Positions 47,062 through 54,556 of a stretch of 64,000 bases of DNA are shown piece after piece. The notes below the pieces were generated by a model that was not told the DNA's origin, made no database searches, and worked only from the letters and a program-made list of their open reading frames with translations. Origin of the DNA: an uncultured Actinomycetes bacterium (GTDB lineage: Bacteria; Actinomycetota; Acidimicrobiia; Acidimicrobiales; RAAP-2); NCBI GenBank assembly GCA_903860915.1, contig CAIOSJ010000021.1:62001-126000 (forward strand), read 5' to 3'. Each line of letters begins with the position of its first letter. Within the stretch, counting starts at the first letter, position 1. The position numbers and the translations under genes are program-made.

Positions 47062-47967
47062 GTGACAGGACAACTTGACGACCAACTCGGTCTCGACGAG
47101 TGGGCGGCGATCGCGCGCCGTAATTCGCGAAGCGTGCAAACATTAATTGGTTGGATTTTCTGGGACCCCGAGGCTGTCAAGCGTTACGGCGAACTTGGCC
47201 TCCCGGGCGGGTTGGGGTACATCGCAAGTCGAGCGGCTCCGTTTTCAGGAGCGGGCGCCGAAGCCGTGAACGCTGCTTTTGGTTCCATCAGCCCCATGGG
47301 AATAGGAATTGTTTTCGCCCAACTGGGCGAAGCATCAAACTTCCTGCCGTATTGGCGTGCCCGCAATGAAGCCGTCATTCAGGGTTTAAAAAGTTTCGCT
47401 CCGGGAACAACCGAATTACTCAGTGAGTGGCGAATTGATTTATGGAACGCTGTCGCCCAATTACCGACAGTAGGACGACCCAATTTTGCGAGCCATCTCT
47501 CTTACGATCGAGTTGACGACGGCGGTCTCGATGGGTGGCACGCAGTAAATGCGATTCGCGAATGGCGTGGGGACACCCATTGGGCCATAGTCGCAAGTCA
47601 CGGTCTCAGCGGATCAGAAGCTTCAATTCTCCACAACTCGTGGCTCGGTTACGACGCTAACTGGCTCTCTCTTTCACGGGGAAACAGCCCAGAATCGATC
47701 GCGGCGGCGTGGTCGTCGCTGGAAAGAAAAGGGCTCGCCTCCGCCGGCACGGTCACCGCTCAAGGCCTACTCCTCCGCCAGCAAATTGAAGATGAAACCG
47801 ACGCGCTAGGTGCAGAAATATGGCGTACCTTAGGATACGAGCGCTCCGAAGCTTTCGGACGAGAATTTGAACCACCCTGCGAACTTCTCTTAGAGAGGGT
47901 CAACATAACAGCCGGGATTCGCTATCAGCCAGCGTCGAGAATTCGTGAGTCTTCCAACAAGGCGTAG
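47062..47967 (+). CDS. SCO6745-like family protein of unknown function
   Basis: 301 residues from a GTG with AAGGG just upstream. The start of the domain (FWDPEAVKRYGELGLPGGLGYIASRAAPFSGAGAEAVNAAFGSISPMGI) matches the actinobacterial SCO6745-like pattern, in which a GYxAxRAAPLG-like block is conserved. The second half (DGWHAVNAIREWRGDTHWAIVASHGLSGSEASILHNSW, then SLERKGLASAGTVTAQGLLLRQQIEDETDALG) looks like the helical, wHTH-like end of that family. No catalytic motif is recognised. It shares a short divergent promoter region with the TY-Chap gene. Confidence 0.7.
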   Translation: MTGQLDDQLGLDEWAAIARRNSRSVQTLIGWIFWDPEAVKRYGELGLPGGLGYIASRAAPFSGAGAEAVNAAFGSISPMGIGIVFAQLGEASNFLPYWRARNEAVIQGLKSFAPGTTELLSEWRIDLWNAVAQLPTVGRPNFASHLSYDRVDDGGLDGWHAVNAIREWRGDTHWAIVASHGLSGSEASILHNSWLGYDANWLSLSRGNSPESIAAAWSSLERKGLASAGTVTAQGLLLRQQIEDETDALGAEIWRTLGYERSEAFGREFEPPCELLLERVNITAGIRYQPASRIRESSNKA

Positions 47968-48044
47968 TTTCTCAAATCAACTTAGGATTGTCAGCGTTAC
48001 AAAATACTCTCACGGCCGCACCCCGATCGCCCAGCGGCAATGAC

Positions 48045-49226
48045 CTAGGTTGACGACACAGGCATCTGTTCCGATACGTACATCGTGAAGATGTCGTAGG
48101 GCAACGCGACGCCTTCTGGATAGACAATGGCTAGCGCTTGGAGACCGCTGGCTAGGGCTAGTCCCAACGCGACCGATTCAACGGCATACGCCGATTCGGT
48201 GGCGGAGAGTGACTCCAAATAGTCGCGAGAAAAACTGGAGCGAGCCACAGCAACGCTATCGGCCAACTTTCGGTTCCTCAAAGACAAGCGTTCAATCTCC
48301 ATTGCAAAACGAATAGCACCTTGATGCTCAGGGCGAAAGTACTCACGCCACTTAACTGCTTCAGCGAGCTCCGCCCCAATTTGACTGACGAGTTCGTTAT
48401 GCGATCTGACATTGATTGACATCGCTTCGCGTAAACGACGCTCAATGATGTCAATCAGGAGATCTAACTTCGTTGAGTAGCGAGCAAACGCCGCACCTTC
48501 GCTAACCCCTGCGGCATCGCAGATGCGCAGGATGGAGGTGGCGCGATATCCGTTAGCGACAATTTCCCGAAGCGCCGTATTGAGGAGAGCGTCTGTGGTC
48601 TGATCACCGGTAGCGAAGTATTGCAGCTCCATATATTCAGCCCGGTAGTCCGGTAATTCCGTCGGCTCAGTCGGATGGGTGATGGCCATGAGGACGTCAC
48701 CCATCGGGCCATTTTCAAGGTCACTTCTCGCAATAGGTTCTGCTGCAACAACCAAACCGACGGCAAACATCAGGGCAATCACCCTTTGTGTGGTCATAAT
48801 TAGGTCACCACGTGTCACATACTGCAGCACCTCGGATCGAACCAGGCGGGCAACATCTCCTTCGTGTGGCGTGACCAACAACAACTCTCGCAGACAGGCG
48901 TGCTCCGACGTTTGCTCACCGATTCGTTGGAGAAGAATTGCCAATTGGGCAAAATCTCCTGTCAGTAAACTATCGGCTATCGGTAGAAGTAAATTTCGAA
49001 ACGTCGCGAGCGCAATTTCCTCCCAGAGAGTGACCATCATGGCGCTCCGACTAGTGAAGCGGTCGCGGATCGGACGTGAAGAAGTCCCCGCAATCGTGGC
49101 AACAGCATTCGCATTAAGAGCATCTAGGCCCGAAGTCTCAGTTATTTGAACCATTGCGAGCAAGAGCCTCGTGGACATCTCAGAGTGGCCCTTTCCTTGC
49201 CCAGTGGGCGATATCGTTTGTCGCAC
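48045..49226 (-). CDS. tandem TetR-type transcriptional regulator (two TetR units in one chain)
   Basis: 393 residues from a GTG at 49226, or about 377 from an ATG at 49178 with GGAAAGG upstream. Two TetR-like N-terminal helix-turn-helix regions are visible: the first near residues 17-65 (TETSGLDALNANAVATIAGTSSRPIRDRFTSRSAMMVTLW), and the second, more typical, near 215-260 (IVANGYRATSILRICDAAGVSEGAAFARYSTKLDLLIDII). Each is followed by a helical ligand-type domain. The first helix-turn-helix is less canonical. A covalent pseudo-dimer is inferred. No target is known; dyads lie upstream of its own start. Confidence 0.78.
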   Translation of the reverse strand: MRQTISPTGQGKGHSEMSTRLLLAMVQITETSGLDALNANAVATIAGTSSRPIRDRFTSRSAMMVTLWEEIALATFRNLLLPIADSLLTGDFAQLAILLQRIGEQTSEHACLRELLLVTPHEGDVARLVRSEVLQYVTRGDLIMTTQRVIALMFAVGLVVAAEPIARSDLENGPMGDVLMAITHPTEPTELPDYRAEYMELQYFATGDQTTDALLNTALREIVANGYRATSILRICDAAGVSEGAAFARYSTKLDLLIDIIERRLREAMSINVRSHNELVSQIGAELAEAVKWREYFRPEHQGAIRFAMEIERLSLRNRKLADSVAVARSSFSRDYLESLSATESAYAVESVALGLALASGLQALAIVYPEGVALPYDIFTMYVSEQMPVSST

Positions 49227-49254
49227 GATTTAATCCTAGGCATAAGAACTCTGT

Positions 49255-49280
49255 GTTCGTGTAGAACCATATTCACTACA
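49255..49280. promoter_or_regulatory. overlapping dyads upstream of the tandem TetR gene
   Basis: TGTAG and CTACA arms 11 bases apart (49260-49280) overlap a second dyad, GTTC-N5-GAAC (49255-49267). They lie 30-55 bases before the GTG at 49226, where autoregulation by a TetR protein would be expected. Operator function is inferred. Confidence 0.35.
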
Positions 49281-49422
49281 GTACGAAGATGGGTGCTCAC
49301 TGGGGCACTTTGGATTACGACCCGGTGTGCGGTGCCGGAAGGACCGACGGCTAACAGCGAAACACCGCCAAGGAAGTGCGAAAGTAGAGGCGGTGGCTAA
49401 TGCTGCAGTGGTAATTCTTCCG

Positions 49423-49496
49423 TGGGCGCTGGGGGACTCGAACCCTCGACCTCAGCCGTGTGAAGGCTGCGCTCTAACCAACTGAGCTAAGCGCCC
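49423..49496 (-). tRNA. tRNA-Val (CAC)
   Basis: Cloverleaf read on the minus strand: acceptor GGGCGCT/AGCGCCC with discriminator A, D arm GCTC/GAGC, anticodon stem CAGCC/GGCTG with loop TTCACAC (anticodon CAC at 49460-49462), and T arm with TTCGAGT. One A-C mismatch lies in the T stem. CCA is not encoded. It stands alone between the TetR gene and a membrane protein gene. No integrase or att-like repeat is seen. Within the roughly 335 bases between 49226 and 49562 there is otherwise only a weak hairpin (49363-49395) downstream of the tRNA. Confidence 0.95.
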
Positions 49497-49561
49497 CGCA
49501 GTCCAATGCTACTTCCTCGACGAAGTCCCCACCTCGAGAATTCGGAGGGTAGCCTAGACCG

Positions 49562-50179
49562 GTGCGCTTCTCTCGACGACCTTCCACCACCGAGCAATCA
49601 CCGACCTCTCGATCTGAGATCATGTCCATGGACCGGGTTGAGAAAATAATTTCCTACGTAGCGGTCGGATTCACGGCACTTTTGGCCATTTTTTACATTC
49701 CGCGCCTTCTTCACGACACCACTCTCTACGACAGTACAAATCCGGTACATCATCAATGCGTAAAACCTTTCCTATTGGTGGGCGCACTCTGCGAGCACAC
49801 GTACACGAGCCATCCATCAACGTGGTGGCCACAATTCATTCTTCTCGTACTCCTGGCCCTGGTTGCCTGGTACTTCAGCTTTCGAAAGAAAAGAGTTGGT
49901 GTCATTTTCACCTCAGCGCTTATTGGGCTTTCACTGGGCCTGAAGGCAGGCTACCCCTTTCTCTTCCTCTCTGGGTGGCTCGTATTACGTGCCTACCGAC
50001 TGCAAAAGTACGGCAGTGCCACGTTTGCCGGAACGAGCAAAATTGCTCGCGAACGCGCTGCATCAAAACGCGCCGCTCGCGCCGGTACCGCGAAAGACGC
50101 GGCTCCCGCTCCCCCAGTTCGAAAGACGCCCAACGCCTCTAAGCGTTACACTCCGCGCGAAACACGGGGACGGAAATAA
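49562..50179 (+). CDS. small membrane protein of unknown function
   Basis: 205 residues from a GTG, or 185 from an ATG at 49622. Three hydrophobic segments are seen: IISYVAVGFTALLAIFYIPRLL, FILLVLLALVAWYFSF and VGVIFTSALIGLSLGLKAGYPFLFLSGWLVL. The last 60 residues are basic and Ala/Arg/Lys-rich (ERAASKRAARAGTAKDA), probably disordered and cytoplasmic. Two cysteines (HHQC, GALCEH) lie in the first outer loop and could form a disulfide. Its stop directly abuts the start of the acyltransferase gene. I do not recognise the family. Confidence 0.7.
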   Translation: MRFSRRPSTTEQSPTSRSEIMSMDRVEKIISYVAVGFTALLAIFYIPRLLHDTTLYDSTNPVHHQCVKPFLLVGALCEHTYTSHPSTWWPQFILLVLLALVAWYFSFRKKRVGVIFTSALIGLSLGLKAGYPFLFLSGWLVLRAYRLQKYGSATFAGTSKIARERAASKRAARAGTAKDAAPAPPVRKTPNASKRYTPRETRGRK

Positions 50180-50905
50180 GTGCCGCTTCCCACCGGATTA
50201 GATTTTAAGACCGACTGGTCGAGGTCCCCCCTGATTCGATTAGTTCGTCGTTGTCTGTTGAACTTTCTCTTAGTGCCCGTTACCAAAAGGGTCAGTTCAC
50301 TTTCCGTTGGAGGCGCTGAGAACCTGCGGAGTGACGCTAGCTATATCTTTACAGCGAACCACGTCAGTCATCTCGACACCCTGTTGGTCTTATCTGCGCT
50401 ACCAGAACGTCACCGTCGTCGAACAGTGGTAGCCGCAGCCATGGATACATTTTTCATGAACTACTTCAAGGGTGTCGCCACCGCACTCTCCTTTAACGCC
50501 ATTCCCATTGATCGTCATAAGGTGAATCGGCGAAGTTCTGACTCTGCGCTCGCCCTACTTGCCAAAGGGTGGTCACTTCTGATTTACCCTGAAGGCGGAC
50601 GAACAACTACTGGTTCACTAATGGAATTCAAGGCGGGCGCGTCCTTCATGGCCGAACGAAGTGGTGTTCCTGTGGTACCGACGTACATTCACGAAGCCGG
50701 CCTTCTACGAGGAACGCAGTACGCCAAAGCTGAGATCTTCACGCAAGCGCCACATCGAAAGCGTCACCACGTGACAGTCGTCTTTGGATCTCCACTCACA
50801 ATGCTCGATGGGGAAAATCTGCGTAGATTCAACGTTCGTATTCACGATGCTGTCGCTGAACTCGAACGAGAATTACTGAGTGGAACTTCAATCCCAAAGG
50901 ATTAG
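50180..50905 (+). CDS. 1-acyl-glycerol-3-phosphate acyltransferase-like protein (PlsC family)
   Basis: 241 residues from a GTG immediately after the preceding stop (TAAGTG). The HX4D motif is in NHVSHLDTL, and the substrate motif is YPEGGRTTTGSLMEFKAGASFMAERSGVPVVPTYI. It would acylate lysophosphatidate or a related lipid on the inner membrane. It is coupled to the small membrane protein. Its stop overlaps the gatD stop by four bases, tail to tail. Confidence 0.88.
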   Translation: MPLPTGLDFKTDWSRSPLIRLVRRCLLNFLLVPVTKRVSSLSVGGAENLRSDASYIFTANHVSHLDTLLVLSALPERHRRRTVVAAAMDTFFMNYFKGVATALSFNAIPIDRHKVNRRSSDSALALLAKGWSLLIYPEGGRTTTGSLMEFKAGASFMAERSGVPVVPTYIHEAGLLRGTQYAKAEIFTQAPHRKRHHVTVVFGSPLTMLDGENLRRFNVRIHDAVAELERELLSGTSIPKD

Positions 50906-51576
50906 TAGCCCAGAATTCCGAGTCGGTGCGCATAGAGGTCATCGGCAAGCGTTGACAAGGATTCAAGCTCCGTACCTAAGGCTGACGAGAGTACGGAGTC
51001 AGCGAGCCAGGGATTGAGAGCCAGTACCGGACCGTGGGCGTAGGTGGCGGTGATGTTGGTCGTCAGCACACCGTCCGAAACGCCATCGCTACCCACACCT
51101 CGGAGAACTTCTCCCAAAGCTGTAAAAGAGCCTGTCGTGCAACCTCCGTGATTTTCAAATCCAATCATGAGACTGCTCCCAACTTTGGTCACGAGATTCC
51201 CCACGGCGCGAGTTGCCGCCCGAGTGGTCACCATATCCACCAAGCCCAAACCAGCGCAGGTGTCGCCACCAGCGACGACGAAACTTGAGCCAATTATCTG
51301 GAGCCCGGCGCAAACAGCCACCAAATGCGCACCGTCGTCGACACGGCGCGCAAGAGAGCCGTCGGCGATCAGTCGCTCAGTCGCAAGTCGCTGGGGACCA
51401 TCCTCTCCACCACCGAGTAGAAAAATATCCGCCTGAGGTAGAGCGTCATCGAGCCCTACGGCGAACATCTCGACTTGGATACCCCGCGACGTCGCACGTG
51501 AACGCAATACCTTGGCGTTACCACTATCCCCGTAGGTCCCTAGTAGCTCCGGGTAGAGCGTCGCTATTTTCAGCAC
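50902..51576 (-). CDS. gatD: lipid II isoglutaminyl synthase glutaminase subunit GatD
   Basis: 224 residues from the GTG at 51576, which lies seven bases into the end of murT. CobB/CobQ-type glutamine amidotransferase: LKIATLYPELLGTYGDSGNAKVLRSRA at the start, DIFLLGGGEDGPQ, the nucleophile Cys in LVAVCAGLQIIG, and the His in TYAHGPVLALNPWLAD. It supplies ammonia to MurT for amidation of the D-glutamate in the peptidoglycan stem. The pairing with murT makes the identification firm. Confidence 0.93.
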   Translation of the reverse strand: MLKIATLYPELLGTYGDSGNAKVLRSRATSRGIQVEMFAVGLDDALPQADIFLLGGGEDGPQRLATERLIADGSLARRVDDGAHLVAVCAGLQIIGSSFVVAGGDTCAGLGLVDMVTTRAATRAVGNLVTKVGSSLMIGFENHGGCTTGSFTALGEVLRGVGSDGVSDGVLTTNITATYAHGPVLALNPWLADSVLSSALGTELESLSTLADDLYAHRLGILGY

Positions 51577-52799
51577 GGCGAACTTCGCTCTATCCACTTT
51601 GCGAAGGCGGTGTAGTTCGCAATGACGTCGATCACGTCGCCAGGGGGTACTTCCCGGGACAGTTCTGAAGCGATACTCACCTTGACATCGTCATAGCTGA
51701 GGCGCGTTGCGACATCCAATTGCCGTGAACCTTCACACCACACCATCCGTCCACGCAGGAGTTCAAACGGGGCATCGTAAATCCACGAGGGATCGAGACC
51801 ATCCGCTAACCCGTCGTTAATATCAACCACCACATCAGCGCCGCTCAACACCACTGACTGCAAGAGCGCTGCCACTCCGGCGGGATTCTTTGCCAGCAGG
51901 ATTCGCCAGGTTCGACCCTGCCACACCCGGCGTGAGAATCTTCCAGCCACCTCGGTGACTGAAGATACTCGGCCGAGGGCCTGATTCCACTCGACTCCAC
52001 TCAGATGAGCAGCCGCGAGTGCCATCGCTGCATTTGACCTATTGAAGTCACCCGGCAACAACAGCGTCAAAGGAAAAGCGCCCTCGGGCGTCGTCAGGAC
52101 ATCGCTCAACACAATGGACGAAACAGGGCTCCCTAGGCCGCAGGTGCAGGACCACGAGTTCTCACAAAAAACAATGTGATTCGTGCAATTCGGGCAGCTA
52201 TTCGAATCCTCACGCCAGGGTGTGGGCACCCACACATTGTTGACCCCCTGAAAATCTCGGACCGCAAAATACACGAGTGGATCGGCGACATTGGCTACAA
52301 CTCGTAGGTTCGAATGATTGACTTGACCCAAAAACCGGTGCCATCTTTCCGCCATTTGGCGAACCTCGGAGGCTCGATCCAACTGATCACGCGAAAGATT
52401 GAGGAGTAGCACCGTCACGCTCGCAGCATTTCTAGATGCATCCACCACCGCGGCAAGAAAAGCCTCGTCAACCTCAAGAACTACCTTGAGCGCAGTCGAA
52501 TCCTCGAGAGCCGCCAGAACCCCGGCCAACATATTCGAACCCGTCGCATTGGTCGCCGCGGAACCACCGAGTGCAGCCACGAGGAGCGCCGTGGTGGTGG
52601 TTTTACCATTAGTCCCCGATACTGCGAAAACTTCACGACCCGTCAGCAGGTGAGACACGATTCCTGGAGAGATACGCAACGCCACCCGACCACCCGCGAC
52701 AGTTCCAGCACCGCGACCGAGAGTTCGACTCAATGCGTTCACCGTCTTCATCATGACTAGAGCGACGCGGTCGCGAGGGCTCAAATAAAGTATCGGCAC
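51570..52799 (-). CDS. murT: lipid II isoglutaminyl synthase subunit MurT
   Basis: Mur-ligase-like partner of GatD, 409 residues. It shows SRTLGRGAGTVAGGRVALRI at the start, the ATP-binding VSGTNGKTTTTALLVAALGG, the MurT-specific Cys4 zinc ribbon (SCPNCTNHIVFCENSWSCTCG) and a C-terminal DUF1727 region (LLAKNPAGVAALLQSV). The start is uncertain: a GTG at 52799 gives 409 residues, and ATGs at 52756 and 52753 give about 395. Neither has a good ribosome site. It acts on membrane-bound lipid II from the cytoplasmic side. A small RNA gene lies just upstream. Confidence 0.93.
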   Translation of the reverse strand: MPILYLSPRDRVALVMMKTVNALSRTLGRGAGTVAGGRVALRISPGIVSHLLTGREVFAVSGTNGKTTTTALLVAALGGSAATNATGSNMLAGVLAALEDSTALKVVLEVDEAFLAAVVDASRNAASVTVLLLNLSRDQLDRASEVRQMAERWHRFLGQVNHSNLRVVANVADPLVYFAVRDFQGVNNVWVPTPWREDSNSCPNCTNHIVFCENSWSCTCGLGSPVSSIVLSDVLTTPEGAFPLTLLLPGDFNRSNAAMALAAAHLSGVEWNQALGRVSSVTEVAGRFSRRVWQGRTWRILLAKNPAGVAALLQSVVLSGADVVVDINDGLADGLDPSWIYDAPFELLRGRMVWCEGSRQLDVATRLSYDDVKVSIASELSREVPPGDVIDVIANYTAFAKWIERSSPC

Positions 52800-52821
52800 G
52801 TATGAACGCTAACAACCCCAG

Positions 52822-52906
52822 AAAAGGCAGAAGGACCAACCTGGGGGGAGGTTGGTCCTTCTGAGAACAGCCGCTCGTTTGGAGGGGGGATCCAAACGAA
52901 CGGAAT
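52822..52906 (-). ncRNA. 6C small RNA
   Basis: Read on the minus strand, two stem-loops each carry a run of six cytosines in the loop, the defining trait of the actinobacterial 6C RNA class. The 5' hairpin has a 9-base-pair stem (52890-52899 side with 52875-52883, CGTTTGGA/TCCAAACG core). The 3' hairpin has a perfect 15-base-pair stem (52849-52863 with 52828-52842) and is followed by CCTTTTC, so it can end transcription. A promoter-like sequence lies just upstream. The predicted transcript is about 85 bases, similar to the mycobacterial member. The C-rich loops are thought to pair with G-rich sites in target mRNAs. End points are estimates. Confidence 0.88.
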
Positions 52907-52912
52907 AAGAGA

Positions 52913-52941
52913 ATTATGCTCTCTTTAAGCTCATCATGCAA
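52913..52941 (-). promoter_or_regulatory. candidate promoter of the 6C RNA
   Basis: On the minus strand TTGCAT (52941-52936) and CATAAT (52918-52913) are separated by 17 bases, a sigma-70-like arrangement that would start transcription near 52906, just before the first 6C hairpin. A dyad (AAGAGA at 52907-52912 and TCTCTT at 52920-52925) overlaps the -10 element and could bind a regulator. Confidence 0.55.
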
Positions 52942-52954
52942 GCGAATTGTAAAA

Positions 52955-52972
52955 ATAGATCTCATCTATAAT
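52955..52972 (+). promoter_or_regulatory. candidate LysR box and -10 element of the LysR gene
   Basis: A perfect dyad ATAGAT-CTC-ATCTAT (52955-52969) contains the T-N11-A pattern of LysR binding sites (T52956, A68 of the same box). It overlaps TATAAT at 52967-52972. That -10 would start transcription around 52979, two bases before the ATG, so the mRNA would be leaderless and LysR could repress its own gene. No good -35 is seen. Confidence 0.5.
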
Positions 52973-52980
52973 ATTGATAT

Positions 52981-53904
52981 ATGGAAATTCGCCAACTCGA
53001 AGCCCTAGTTGGAATTGCGGATAACCGCAGCTTCTCCACCACGGCAGAAGCCCTCGAGACCGTACAGTCCAATATTTCGACACGAATAGCCCGTTTAGAG
53101 GCGGAGCTCGGGGCGGTACTCGTCCATCGCGGAAGTGGAGAACTTACTGAAGCTGGGATCTTGGCGGTGGCGCGTGCGCGACGCATCATTGACGACGTTC
53201 GGGCCATCGCCACCGATGTGATCTCCCTTGAGGATGACATTCGTGGTCATGTCGCAGTCGGGATGATAGGAACAACCGGTCGCTGGCTCATCCCCATACT
53301 CCTCAAGGAACAACGCGTTCAGTACCCTCACATTCAAATTCGTATCGTTGAAGGCACCAACTCAACTTTAGAACCACAACTGGCCAATGGTAAACTGGAT
53401 TTGGCCATTCTGTCTCAGCCCATCGATTCCTCTGATCTCACGGATGAGGACTTATTTACCGAGGATTTAGTGCTCGTTGTCGCCAGAGATCATCCTCTCG
53501 CCCTCCTTCGTACGCCACTGCAACTATCCGACATCGCTGAATTCGATCTCCTTCTGCCCTCACAAGGAACTGCCCTGCGTGCAGAAATCGAAAATGCCGC
53601 CACGGCCGCAAGTATTCGCCTGCGCCCTCTCATCGAGATTGACGGAATTCGCACCCTGGCCTCTCTGGCCTTTGACGGCCACGGAGCCGCAATTCTGCCC
53701 GCCACTGCCCTTTCGAGGCACTTACGCGGAGCCTTCGTCGCCATACCAATCTCCGACCTCTCGCAGCGTCGCGTGGCCTTGGTCAATCGCCGTTACGGTT
53801 TCCCCAGTACACCAGTGCGAGCCATTCGCTCGCTGCTCGTGACGCTGACAACAACGTCGAGTGAATTACCGTCGGGAGTTCATATTCATCTCCCCCAGGG
53901 CTAG
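52981..53904 (+). CDS. LysR-family transcriptional regulator
   Basis: 307 residues. An N-terminal winged helix-turn-helix (MEIRQLEALVGIADNRSFSTTAEALETVQSNISTRIARLEAELGAVLVHR) is followed by a linker helix and a periplasmic-binding-protein-like effector domain (HVAVGMIGTTGRWLIPILLKEQRVQYPHIQIRIVEG; LDLAILSQP; LASLAFDGHGAAILP). The ATG follows a perfect -10 by eight bases with no room for a ribosome site, so translation is probably leaderless. It is divergent from the 6C RNA and reads toward the alkA-M20 genes, which it may control. Confidence 0.93.
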   Translation: MEIRQLEALVGIADNRSFSTTAEALETVQSNISTRIARLEAELGAVLVHRGSGELTEAGILAVARARRIIDDVRAIATDVISLEDDIRGHVAVGMIGTTGRWLIPILLKEQRVQYPHIQIRIVEGTNSTLEPQLANGKLDLAILSQPIDSSDLTDEDLFTEDLVLVVARDHPLALLRTPLQLSDIAEFDLLLPSQGTALRAEIENAATAASIRLRPLIEIDGIRTLASLAFDGHGAAILPATALSRHLRGAFVAIPISDLSQRRVALVNRRYGFPSTPVRAIRSLLVTLTTTSSELPSGVHIHLPQG

Positions 53905-53911
53905 CGACGTG

Positions 53912-54547
53912 ATGAGGAACTCACACTTGAAACCCGAGGACGTGGCCCTGAGTATTTCGCTCCTTGATCCGAGCTTTCGTAATCTCATAACTCACCTCGG
54001 TCCTCCTCCTCGTCGACGCCGGGTGCCGGTTTCCCTACGATTCGCAACTTTGACCAGCGCAGTTACTAGTCAACTTCTCTCAACTAAGGCGGCGGCCACC
54101 ATCCACGCCCGTGTCATTACAGCCTGCGAGGGCCTCATCACGCCAACCAGCGTCGTAACCGCCGGTCCCGAAACCCTCCGGTCAGTTGGACTGTCCTGGA
54201 ATAAGGCCCTCACAATCACCAACCTGGCCGAACGGACCCTGGAAGGACGCCTCCGCTTCGAACGGCACGGCAGAATGAGCGACGCGGACGTAGCAAGCGA
54301 ACTTGTCGATGTACGCGGCGTGGGCCCGTGGACGGCGCAGATTTACCTCATGTCCACCTTGGCGCGCCCCGATATTTGGCCGATCGGAGACCTGGGGGTT
54401 CGCCACGGTTGGACCCTCATTCACGGCGACAAGGAGCTGATTTCGCCAGCTCGTCTTTTAGCCGAGGGCGAGAACTTCCCCGGCGTACGCAGCAGCGTGG
54501 CTTGGTATTGTTGGCAGGCCGTAAACATTCAACGTGGTGAGCGCTAG
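53912..54547 (+). CDS. DNA-3-methyladenine glycosylase II-like protein (HhH-GPD, AlkA type)
   Basis: 211 residues from the ATG at 53912, 7 bases after the LysR stop; a GTG three bases earlier is possible. HhH-GPD fold: FATLTSAVTSQLLSTKAAATIHARV, the hairpin DVRGVGPWTAQIYLMSTL, and the catalytic Asp in WPIGDLGVRHG. It would remove alkylated bases from DNA. The Cys cluster of iron-sulfur glycosylases is absent, which fits AlkA over Nth. Confidence 0.88.
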   Translation: MRNSHLKPEDVALSISLLDPSFRNLITHLGPPPRRRRVPVSLRFATLTSAVTSQLLSTKAAATIHARVITACEGLITPTSVVTAGPETLRSVGLSWNKALTITNLAERTLEGRLRFERHGRMSDADVASELVDVRGVGPWTAQIYLMSTLARPDIWPIGDLGVRHGWTLIHGDKELISPARLLAEGENFPGVRSSVAWYCWQAVNIQRGER

Positions 54548-54556
54548 CCTCAGGTT

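Noticed and set aside
47977..48053. Inverted repeat between the SCO6745-like and TetR genes as a terminator
   Set aside because: Ten-base arms with one mismatch are 57 bases apart, one arm lies in the TetR stop region, and no T run follows.
49363..49395. Hairpin downstream of tRNA-Val as an intrinsic terminator
   Set aside because: Seven-base stem with a 19-base loop and only three T after it; too weak to call.
49423..49496. tRNA-Val as an integration site for a mobile element
   Set aside because: No integrase, no repeated tRNA 3' end and no foreign-looking island on either side.
52828..52900. Twin hairpins read as a murT attenuator or a plain bidirectional terminator
   Set aside because: The flanking genes diverge, so a shared terminator makes no sense, and both loops having exactly six C on one strand fits the 6C RNA class better. 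A role in murT readthrough is not excluded.
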